Below are positions 1 through 5,671 of a DNA stretch of 8,291 nucleotides, in pieces. Under the pieces are notes generated by a model that saw only the letters and a program-made list of their open reading frames with translations, did not search any database and was not told where the DNA came from. The translations under genes and the position numbers were made by a program. Position 1 is the first letter of the stretch, and each line of letters starts with the position of its first letter. The stretch is from the NCBI GenBank assembly GCA_045402695.1, contig JAWPNA010000383.1, positions 1-8,291 on the forward strand. The letters are read 5' to 3'. The stretch is from JAWPNA01 sp045402695 (GTDB lineage Bacteria > Acidobacteriota > Polarisedimenticolia > JACPZX01 > DASXTC01).

Positions 1-167
1 CGGTGCCATCCTCGCCGGCGGCTGAGGATCCCTTGAGGGGAGCGCCCGGGAAGCGTATCCTCTTCTTAACCGTGGAGTGAACCGTTGGGCACCTGAGCGG
101 GTCAGATCAGATGAGGCGCCGGCGGGCCAGGCTGAAACCCAGCCTCGCCGGCAAGGGAAGGCAGGTC

Positions 168-860
168 ATGGAGTTGCAGGTCGGGGCGCGGGAGCCGTTA
201 CCGCAAATAATGTTCGCCAGGTACTACAGCCCGGCAAGCACGTTCAGGTTCGCCAGCGTGGACCCGGCCAACGGGAGCACTAACCCTTCAAGCCCTCAGA
301 GCTGGAATCCCTATAACTATGTGCTGAATAACCCGCTGCGGTTAGTCGATCCGACCGGGAAACTCTACATAGACAATCTTGGCAAGAGCCTCCGAGACGC
401 CAATGTTGCTGACGGCAATGCCGACGAGAAAAAGGCTGTAACGGACCTCGACGCAGAGGCCGAGGAGGTTAAGACAGAAATCTCTGACAACGCTAAGATC
501 GAGATTCAAGATCAGAGTGGAGCCCCCGTCAAGGACGCAAACGGCAACACCATTCGTAAGGAGATCGCGCCGGGCGACTACAAGAAGGAAGTTGCTGCTG
601 CCGGAGCGGATGGGAAAAAGGTTGCACTTATCGGCGGCAACATCACGCCGACTCTCTTCCACCAGGATCCAACTACTGGGAATCAGTCGGTCGCGAAGAG
701 CACGATCACGATCTTCAAGGGCTCGCTAGAGCTGTCAGGCACGACCAACATGACGAAAGCAATCAGAGAGGTGTTTGCCCACGAGTCGCAGCATGGCGTG
801 GGAGACATGCCAATGAAACACGACAAGTTCCCAAGCGGCATCTTGAAATCAGCGGACTAG
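168..860 (+). CDS. Orphan Rhs C-terminal tip with putative HExxH metallopeptidase toxin domain
   Basis: From the ATG at 168 this reads 230 residues. Residues 16-64 are the end of an Rhs repeat-associated core (FARYYSPAS, RFASVDP, PQSWNPYNYVLNNPLRLVDPTG). The DPTGK boundary is where Rhs and polymorphic toxins switch from conserved core to variable toxin. The following ~166 residues match no family I can name, but near the end they carry HESQH (bases 780-794; H205, E206, H209), the HExxH zinc-peptidase signature, in a fitting context (VFAHESQHGVGD). An MPMKHD follows that could give a third metal ligand. Peptidase activity is inferred. The protein lacks the YD repeats and cage of a full Rhs and the core is cut just before ARYY, so it is an orphan tip, possibly silent until recombined onto a complete rhs gene. 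The frame is open back to an ATG at 111; 168 was chosen for the AAGG/CAGG stretch before it, and the ATG at 210 is also possible. Nothing recognisable lies in 1-167. Confidence 0.72.
   Translation: MELQVGAREPLPQIMFARYYSPASTFRFASVDPANGSTNPSSPQSWNPYNYVLNNPLRLVDPTGKLYIDNLGKSLRDANVADGNADEKKAVTDLDAEAEEVKTEISDNAKIEIQDQSGAPVKDANGNTIRKEIAPGDYKKEVAAAGADGKKVALIGGNITPTLFHQDPTTGNQSVAKSTITIFKGSLELSGTTNMTKAIREVFAHESQHGVGDMPMKHDKFPSGILKSAD
210..359 (+). repeat. Rhs core segment, copy 1 (paired with 1761-1910)
   Basis: A 150-base stretch encoding 50 residues from MFARYY to DPTG. It aligns without gaps to 1761-1910; hand counting gives 29 of 50 identical residues. The stretch ends exactly at the core/toxin boundary. 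The copies are clearly homologous but diverged, so this is not a recent duplication. Confidence 0.75.
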
Positions 861-883
861 TATTGATTCCTTCGGAGACGAGA

Positions 884-1342
884 GTGTTGCGAACCATAAC
901 GCAGTTGGGATTGTGCTTTGGCGTATTGCTCGTTCTGGGGTGTGCCTGGCTAGCGGGAGGCGGCGCACAAGCATCGGGTCGAGTGGTGCGGACCCAGAGA
1001 ATCGAACTAGTTGATGGTGAAGGGCGGCTGAGGGTCACCATCGGCGTGGAAAGTGCTGGGGTCGCCGCGAGAATGTTTGACAGAGAAGGGCGACTGGCGA
1101 TTGTCATGGAGGTGAAGAACGATTCGCCTCGCGACCGGCCTCTCATTACGTTCTTCGATTCTGTCCAGAGACCCAGCGCAACAATCGGGTACCCTTCATT
1201 CATGCTGATGCCAGATGCTCCCGATGTTCAGTGGAATAATGAGGACCCAATGATCGCCTTTCTAGGGAAGGAGCGAGGGGTCCTCTGGCACGCACCAACG
1301 GAGATTGTCGGGCCGTGGAAGGATGTTCGGCTTATCCAGTAA
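884..1342 (+). CDS. Small exported or membrane-anchored protein; candidate immunity protein for the upstream Rhs tip
   Basis: A 152-residue protein starting at GTG 884, chosen because GGAG at 874-877 sits 6 bases before it; an in-frame TTG at 863 would add 7 residues. The N-terminus is a hydrophobic segment (LGLCFGVLLVLGCAWLAGG, about residues 8-26) ending in GGAQA-S. It could be a signal peptide cleaved after AQA, a membrane anchor, or, via VLGC, a weak lipoprotein signal. The body has two related stretches, RIELVDGEGRLRVTIGV and ARMFDREGRLAIVMEV. They resemble the 'ELVDxxGKxRA... LYDxDGKLRA' beta-strand repeats of a widespread uncharacterised protein family. It begins 23 bases after the stop of the Rhs tip on the same strand, the position of Rhs immunity genes, and would lie outside the inner membrane. 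Immunity is inferred from position alone; it may be an unrelated passenger. Confidence 0.6.
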   Translation: MLRTITQLGLCFGVLLVLGCAWLAGGGAQASGRVVRTQRIELVDGEGRLRVTIGVESAGVAARMFDREGRLAIVMEVKNDSPRDRPLITFFDSVQRPSATIGYPSFMLMPDAPDVQWNNEDPMIAFLGKERGVLWHAPTEIVGPWKDVRLIQ

Positions 1343-1583
1343 GCTTCACGATTCTTGTCTGCTGGTCGGCTAGGTCTGGCGCGGCGAGATGTCCAAGGTT
1401 TGTCACATTTCTAATTCGCTAACCTTGTGCGCGATAGACAGCGGTCCACAGTAGGTCGATATTAAGCACCTGCCGCCGTGGTCCATCAGGCCGAACTCAC
1501 CCGAGAGTGCTTCTCGCGCACCGCACGCCGAGAGCCCGCATAGAATCATCGGCCAGATACAGGAGATCACCGCCGCCGAGAGA

Positions 1584-2474
1584 ATGACCTTCTACCACGT
1601 CGACCATCTCGGCACGCCGCGGGTCATCACCGACCCGAACGGCAACGTCGTCTCCATACACAAGTACCTGCCGTTCGGAGAGGAGCTGAGTGCTCCGCCC
1701 AGCAGCAACACCCACGAGTTCACAGGACACGAGCGGGACGCCGAGACAGGCCTCGATTACATGTTAGCCAGGTACTATGGCAACGCCAGCACGCTGAGGT
1801 TCCTGAGCGTTGATCCTTCTCCGAGGAGCATCAGCCTTCTCTACCCTCAGAGCTGGAACCGCTACGCTTACGCGGCGAACAACCCAATACGTTACCTGGA
1901 CCCAGATGGCAAGCACACGAGCGGCAATCACGAGCAGATGACCGACACGGCGCTGAAGGACAAAATGTCCAAAGAGGCGCTAGACGACGTGAAAAAGGGC
2001 AACACTTCGATTGACACACCAGAAGCCATGGATGCTTCCGATGCTAAGAGCAACAACCAACATGCAATGGCCGGCGTAAAGGCAGACGGGAATCTGCAGA
2101 CACCAGAGGAGGCTGCAGCCGGAACTGCTGAGGCCATCGGCCAGAAGATCGACAGCGCTGCCACCAAAGCGCTTGGCGGCGACATGGCTGGAGCCCGAGA
2201 GGATATGGGATCCGCGATCCACACCGGTCAGGACATGGGTTCTGACGCGCATGCGGGATTCCAGGTTTGGAAGGGTTCGGATACAAGTCTGCTAGAAAAG
2301 GCAGCTCATGGGGCCAGCGATTTGAGGCTTACCGAGGCGGAACAGAAGGCTGGTGTACAGGCAACCATAGATATCCATGACGCGACAGTCTCAGCGATTC
2401 AAGCCAAGGGACAGGCCCAGGGGCTAAGTGACTCAGCTGTGGCAGGAATAGTCTCCAAGTTCAACGGCAAATGA
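1584..2474 (+). CDS. Orphan Rhs C-terminal tip with putative zinc-dependent phospholipase C/S1-P1-nuclease-like toxin domain
   Basis: A 296-residue protein. Residues 1-109 are the end of an Rhs core: FYHVDHLGTPRVITDPNG, YLPFGEE, FTGHERDAETGLDY, LARYY, RFLSVDP, PQSWNRYAYAANNP, then YLDPDGK. After DPDGK the C-terminus has H116 (NHEQMTDTAL), H160 (NQHAMAG), H213-x3-D217-x5-H223 (IHTGQDMGSDAHAGFQVW) and further His at 242 and 265. The order HxxMT..AL, QHAM, HTxQDxxSxAHxGFxxW matches a domain I recognise from many Rhs-associated proteins, related to zinc-dependent phospholipase C and S1-P1 nuclease folds, where these His and Asp residues bind zinc. A lipid-cleaving or nuclease effector is therefore likely; which one cannot be told here. 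The frame is open back to 1455 without another start or any Rhs similarity, so the tip is cut upstream of the core. The Shine-Dalgarno before 1584 is weak. The 241 bases before it (1343-1583) show no gene. The stop overlaps the next gene by 4 bases. Confidence 0.78.
   Translation: MTFYHVDHLGTPRVITDPNGNVVSIHKYLPFGEELSAPPSSNTHEFTGHERDAETGLDYMLARYYGNASTLRFLSVDPSPRSISLLYPQSWNRYAYAANNPIRYLDPDGKHTSGNHEQMTDTALKDKMSKEALDDVKKGNTSIDTPEAMDASDAKSNNQHAMAGVKADGNLQTPEEAAAGTAEAIGQKIDSAATKALGGDMAGAREDMGSAIHTGQDMGSDAHAGFQVWKGSDTSLLEKAAHGASDLRLTEAEQKAGVQATIDIHDATVSAIQAKGQAQGLSDSAVAGIVSKFNGK
1761..1910 (+). repeat. Rhs core segment, copy 2 (paired with 210-359)
   Basis: A 150-base stretch encoding 50 residues from MLARYY to DPDG, colinear and ungapped with 210-359. 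Such shared core stretches upstream of different C-termini are the homology through which Rhs tips are thought to be swapped by recombination; that role here is inferred. Confidence 0.75.
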
Positions 2475-2767
2475 TAAAGCGAGCTGATTGGCTCCGGATT
2501 GCAGCCTCAGTGGCGGCCGGTATGGTGATCGGACTCTACGCGGCAGTGTGGGGTCCGGTTTCACTTGGGCGGTTCGTCGGAGTGGATGCCATTCATTCGG
2601 ACCCTTACGTTTGGTTAATGTTAGTGCTGCTTGTCGCTTTTCCTCTAGGAGGAGGCATAGTCCTAGGCCGCCTTGCATCGATGGGGGCCTATCCAGGAGT
2701 GCTTCGCCTTGCTCGTTGGCTGGCTCTTATTGGTGTTTGTTATGAGGTCTTTCGTCTAGCAACCTGA
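2471..2767 (+). CDS. Small three-helix membrane protein; candidate immunity protein for the second Rhs tip
   Basis: A 98-residue protein starting at ATG 2471, which overlaps the TGA of the Rhs tip (ATGA), implying translational coupling. Three hydrophobic segments are visible: about residues 8-30 (LRIAASVAAGMVIGLYAAVW), 46-68 (VYVWLMLVLL-type stretch through FPLGGGIVLG) and 78-96 (LRLARWLALIGVCYEVFRLA). Basic residues lie at the N-terminus and between helices 2 and 3. I recognise no named family. The stop-start overlap with a toxin tip is the classic arrangement of Rhs toxin and immunity genes, and a membrane-embedded immunity protein would suit a toxin that attacks phospholipid or acts in the periplasm. 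The evidence is context plus predicted topology; no immunity motif is visible. Confidence 0.68.
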   Translation: MIKRADWLRIAASVAAGMVIGLYAAVWGPVSLGRFVGVDAIHSDPYVWLMLVLLVAFPLGGGIVLGRLASMGAYPGVLRLARWLALIGVCYEVFRLAT

Positions 2768-2875
2768 CACGGACGCCGCCTGCCTGCCGCGTGCGATGAT
2801 CGCGTCTTCCGTAGCCTTGGCCCTACGTTGCGGCCTCGTGCTTCGGGCCAGATCCGGGATCTTGGCTCGAGTGGA

Positions 2876-2923
2876 GTTCGAACTCTCGATCACCTGGGCC
2901 TCCAGGTGATCTGTAGTTCGAAC
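2876..2923. repeat. Long imperfect palindrome built from two inverted copies of TCGAAC-N4-GATCACCTGG
   Basis: The outer arms GTTCGAACT (2876-2884) and AGTTCGAAC (2915-2923) are perfectly complementary. After a 3-base mismatch on each side, the inner arms GATCACCTGG (2888-2897) and CCAGGTGATC (2902-2911) are also perfectly complementary around a 4-base loop, GCCT. The left outer arm lies inside its own 12-base palindrome, GAGTTCGAACTC (2874-2885). No T-run follows, so it is unlikely to be an ordinary terminator. A recombination site, protein-binding site or REP-like element are possible. Confidence 0.7.
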
Positions 2924-2935
2924 CGGCGGATCGAC

Positions 2936-2956
2936 TCGAACATCCGATCACCTGGG
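2936..2956. repeat. Third copy of the TCGAAC-N4-GATCACCTGG motif, direct orientation
   Basis: Matches 2878-2898 at 18 of 21 positions, offset by 58 bases. The three mismatches all fall in the 4-base spacer between TCGAAC and GATCACCTGGG. With the inverted pair at 2876-2923 this makes three copies with fixed spacing. Confidence 0.65.
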
Positions 2957-3004
2957 GAGCCACGAACTTGCCGCCCCGAGTCCTCGGGACTTCCAACGCC
3001 CGAG

Positions 3005-3028
3005 CCCTGATCGCGCGAGCGGTCAGGG
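3005..3028. terminator. Stable hairpin with GNRA tetraloop, possible terminator between convergent regions
   Basis: CCCTGA (3005-3010) pairs with TCAGGG (3023-3028), T3011 can wobble with G3022, and CGC (3012-3014) pairs with GCG (3019-3021), closed by the tetraloop GCGA. That is a 10-pair stem. On the + strand it is followed by TTGTCT, a weak T-tract, so it could end transcripts from the Rhs region, but 240 bases from the last stop codon. Function is uncertain; structure is clear. Confidence 0.45.
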
Positions 3029-3092
3029 TTGTCTGCGCGGGGCGCGGGGGTATTCGCGGATCGGCAGCCTCGCGGGCGTCACCCTCTCAGTG

Positions 3093-3361
3093 TTAACTCA
3101 AGGCCGCGCGGATCCCTCTCGGAGACGCGAAAAGCAGCCCGGAACTCCCCCCCGACTCTCTCCGGAGGTAAGCGTCCAACCTGCCCAGGGCAGGACGGTC
3201 CCCAGCTCCATCGAGTAGAGGACGTGGTCGCGGGGGCCCGGTTGCCGGGCCGTCCCCCGGAGCAGCGCCGCTTGCTCGGCGGCTGTCATCGTCTCTGGGG
3301 CGCGGAGGAAACATGGGCGCTCTCCTGTCCAACATGTTCTCTCGGCGTTGCGGGAAGTCAA
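3093..3361 (-). pseudogene. Remnant of a tyrosine recombinase (phage-type integrase) with internal deletion and frameshift
   Basis: On the minus strand, one frame (about 3325 down to 3210) reads MTAAEQAALLRGTARQ then RDHVLYSMELGT. This resembles the start of a tyrosine-recombinase catalytic domain, typically 'LTxxEQxxLLxxT... RDHVLFxxALGTGLRxxEL'. The conserved GLR-x-x-E part that should follow LGT is missing. Instead a second frame (about 3180 down to 3093) reads RLDAYLRRE...GLLFASPRG, resembling the later 'LxxYLxWKR... PLFxSRxG' part, and soon ends. So the N-terminal domain, the middle of the catalytic domain and the whole HxLRH...Y end are absent. It cannot be active. Identification rests on remembered family style, not alignment; the start of the remnant beyond 3325 is unclear. 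It is a mobile-element scar next to the Rhs tips. Confidence 0.5.
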
Positions 3362-3533
3362 GGTGAATGCGCGGCGTCAAGCGGGCGCTTTGCCGATCGA
3401 GTCGAGCGCGCTGTGAAACTTGAGCATGGGGCGCTCGCGAGCGCCGCACGGTGTGCCCTGGTGACGGATCGCGGCACCACGCGAAGCCTCCGTGCAGGCC
3501 GTTCGAGCGAACCCGGAGATTCTCGCCACTCGA

Positions 3534-3559
3534 AGGAAAGCCCCCTGCCACTTGGGGGC
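3534..3559 (-). terminator. Intrinsic terminator of the binding protein-kinase-regulator operon
   Basis: Read on the minus strand, about 40 bases after the response-regulator stop: GCCCCC, loop AAGTGGCA, GGGGGC, then TTTCCTT. A 6-pair all-GC stem followed directly by a T-rich stretch is a standard Rho-independent terminator, oriented correctly for the minus-strand operon. Confidence 0.65.
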
Positions 3560-3598
3560 AAGGACACCTCCGACTCCATCGAGCGGGGTTTAGCCGGG

Positions 3599-4252
3599 CT
3601 ACGGGTTCATCAGGCCGTGCTCGATCGCGAAGCGGACCAGATCGGCCCGGGTGCGCAGGCCGAGCTTCTCGAGAATGTGGGCGCGGTGGGTCTCGACCGT
3701 CTTCTCGCTGATGTGGAGCCTGCTTCCGATCTCGGCGTTGGTGTGCCCGAGTGCGATCAGGCCGAGCACCTCGCGTTCCCTCTGGCTGAGGAGGCTGGGG
3801 CCCTGGCGGACATCGTCGCGCTGGAACTCCGTCGATCGGGCCTCCGAAAAGGCCTTCTCGAGCGAGGGCGGCACATGACGTTCGCCTCGGTGTACACGCT
3901 GGATGGCGCTCACGAGTTCGGTGGCCAGGGCCTTCTTCAGGACGTAGCCGGCCGCGCCGGCTCTCGCGGCCTGACGAGCGTACACCTCGTCCTCGTGCAT
4001 CGTGAGGACCAGGAGCTTCGTCTTCGGGCAGGCCCTCCGGACGTCCTCCGCCGCCGCGATCCCCCCGCGGCCAGGCATCGTGAGATCCATCAGTACAACG
4101 TCGGGAAGCAGCTGGCGGCACTTTTCCTCGACGACGATCCCGTCCTCTGCCTCACCGACGACCTCAATGTCGGGTTGTGTCGACAGCAGGGCCCTCAGCC
4201 CGGATCGCACGAGGCCGTGATCATCGGCGATCAGCACCCGGATCTTGCGCAT
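3599..4252 (-). CDS. NarL/FixJ-family response regulator (receiver + LuxR-type HTH)
   Basis: A 217-residue DNA-binding response regulator of normal family length. The receiver domain (about 3-120) has the acidic pair D10-D11, the phosphoacceptor D56 in VVLMDLTMPG, T84 in LLVLTMHED and K106 in GYVLKKA, so all key residues are present. The C-terminal LuxR/GerE helix-turn-helix (about 153-212) reads LSQREREVLGLIALGHTNAEI, then ISEKTVETHR and KLGLRTRADLV. It should be phosphorylated by the kinase encoded just upstream, whose stop lies 3 bases before this start. GGAGG sits 6 bases before the ATG, partly inside the kinase's last codons. Domain similarity to NarL does not imply nitrate; the target promoters are unknown. 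A self-regulated operon is possible, with the dyad at 6873-6890 a candidate site. Confidence 0.95.
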   Translation of the reverse strand: MRKIRVLIADDHGLVRSGLRALLSTQPDIEVVGEAEDGIVVEEKCRQLLPDVVLMDLTMPGRGGIAAAEDVRRACPKTKLLVLTMHEDEVYARQAARAGAAGYVLKKALATELVSAIQRVHRGERHVPPSLEKAFSEARSTEFQRDDVRQGPSLLSQREREVLGLIALGHTNAEIGSRLHISEKTVETHRAHILEKLGLRTRADLVRFAIEHGLMNP

Positions 4253-4255
4253 CTC

Positions 4256-5671
4256 TCACCTCCCGCTTGCCGGGATTTCGACGAAGAGACTTGTACCGGA
4301 GGAGGGATGCGACTCAACTCGCAGCGTCCCACCCATCAGTGCAGCACGTTCCTCGATTCCCAGCAGGCCAAGATGGCCGCCCTCGAAGCATCGCGCCCGC
4401 CAGTCCGTGGCGTCGAAGCCCCGGCCGTTGTCCTCGACGACGACCAGGAGCCCCGCCGACCGGCGCTGGAGCAGCACATGAATCGAGCGCGCCTCTCCGT
4501 GGCGCACGGCGTTCGAGATCGCCTCCTGCACGATGCGGTAGATCGCCACCTCAACCTCCGCCGGCAACCGGACCAGTCCGTCCCATCCGATGGCCTGGCA
4601 GTCCACCGCGACCGCGAACCGGTTCACCACTGTCTCGCAGTGCCTTTGCAGCGCGACGATCAGGCCGAAGTCGTCAATCGCGCTGGGCCGCAGCCTGAGC
4701 GACAGGTCGTGCACGTCACCGAGGGTTTGCTCGGCCAGTCGCCGCAGCTCGGCCAGCCGGTCCCGGAATCCAGGGGAGCCGTCAGCCGCCTCCAGGGCGC
4801 CCAGCCCGGCGATCAGCGATGCGAGCGCCTGGCCGGTTTGATCGTGCAGCTCGCGCGCGACGCGCTTGCGCTCGTCTTCCGCCACTCCGATGACCTGGCG
4901 CATCAGCTCCTGCCGCACGGACTCCTTCTTGCCGAGGGACTCCGCCATCGTGTTGAAAGCGGTCGCCAGCTCGCCGATCTCGTCGGCCGCGATCACGTGG
5001 GCCCGCGCCCCGTAGTCCCCATCTTTGACCTGGCGTGTGAGGCTGACGAGCTCGCGGATCGGCCTGGTCAGGATGACAGCGATGACCCAGGCCGCGGCCA
5101 TGCCGAGGACCCCAATGATGCCAGTCACGCGCGCAAGGCGCCACGTGAGCCAGTTGACTTCGCCGGCCACGCGCCTCTCGTTCATGCCCACCCGGATGGT
5201 GCCTCCCGCCCCGCCCAGAATCGGCACGGCGACATCGCGAATCGGCCCGCGCTCCGTGTCGAGCAACGCAATCCGAGCTCCGCCTGCTGGGTCTGGGTGG
5301 TTCGCGGCCAGCAGGTCGGCGGACGGAGGAGATGGAAGCGTCTGCGCGACCACGGCGCCTCGTCCATCCAGCGCCACCACGTACTCGATGTCGGGGGAAA
5401 CATGCCTCGTCGTGTCGAGCAGCCCCTGCAGCTCCAGAGACCTGCGGGAGAGCACCAGCTCCGAGCTGTGGGTCGCGAGGTCGATCCCCACCAGACGCCC
5501 GCGCTCCTCGATCTCCTTGAGGAGCATGTGGTGCCAAGTCTCGTGGATCTGCCAGAGGATCCCGGCGGCCAGAAGGACGGACACTCCCACCGGGATCCCC
5601 ACGACTTTCACCAGCACGGGGAACCCGAGCAGCCCCCCGATGAATCGATCGAGGATCGCTCCAGTTTTCAT
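4256..5671 (-). CDS. Membrane sensor histidine kinase with HAMP and HisKA_3/HATPase_c domains
   Basis: A 471-residue sensor kinase. The first membrane helix (about 18-40, ending VSVLLAAGILW) and second (about 182-201, GIIGVLGMAAAWVIAVIL) flank a ~140-residue extracytoplasmic domain with no obvious ligand motif. A HAMP linker follows (202-254, RPIRELVSLTRQVKDGDYGAR... DEIGELATAFNTMAE). The HisKA_3 dimerisation box is EDERKRVARELHDQTGQAL, with H276 the phosphorylated residue. The ATPase domain has N387 in QEAISNAVRHG, D414 in EDNGRGFD, GHLGLLGIEERA and a final SGTSLFVEIP. This is the HPK7 class that pairs with NarL-type regulators, as the neighbour is. Its start overlaps the stop of the upstream binding-protein gene (ATGA on the minus strand), so the two are probably made together. 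The periplasmic region likely reads the bound state of that protein (inferred). Confidence 0.95.
   Translation of the reverse strand: MKTGAILDRFIGGLLGFPVLVKVVGIPVGVSVLLAAGILWQIHETWHHMLLKEIEERGRLVGIDLATHSSELVLSRRSLELQGLLDTTRHVSPDIEYVVALDGRGAVVAQTLPSPPSADLLAANHPDPAGGARIALLDTERGPIRDVAVPILGGAGGTIRVGMNERRVAGEVNWLTWRLARVTGIIGVLGMAAAWVIAVILTRPIRELVSLTRQVKDGDYGARAHVIAADEIGELATAFNTMAESLGKKESVRQELMRQVIGVAEDERKRVARELHDQTGQALASLIAGLGALEAADGSPGFRDRLAELRRLAEQTLGDVHDLSLRLRPSAIDDFGLIVALQRHCETVVNRFAVAVDCQAIGWDGLVRLPAEVEVAIYRIVQEAISNAVRHGEARSIHVLLQRRSAGLLVVVEDNGRGFDATDWRARCFEGGHLGLLGIEERAALMGGTLRVESHPSSGTSLFVEIPASGR

Larger units (their letters stand above)
2768..3092. other. Gene-free stretch carrying palindromic motifs
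   Basis: No supported coding region lies between the end of the three-helix protein and the integrase remnant. Short open frames here lack recognisable similarity. What it holds is the three-copy TCGAAC-N4-GATCACCTGG motif (2876-2956) and a GNRA-capped hairpin (3005-3028), described separately. Confidence 0.6.

Noticed and set aside
2871..2960. Possible tRNA gene or tRNA tail, because TTCGAAC looks like a T-loop
   Set aside because: The flanking bases do not form a 5-pair T-stem, there is no acceptor stem or anticodon arm, and the motif recurs three times with palindromic symmetry instead.
3093..4121. A 342-codon minus-strand frame overlapping the regulator
   Set aside because: Most of it is the regulator gene in another frame; only its last ~30 codons are of interest, as the second-frame piece of the integrase remnant.
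4782..5537. A 251-codon minus-strand frame inside the kinase gene
   Set aside because: Same strand but shifted frame relative to the kinase; arginine-rich and without domains.
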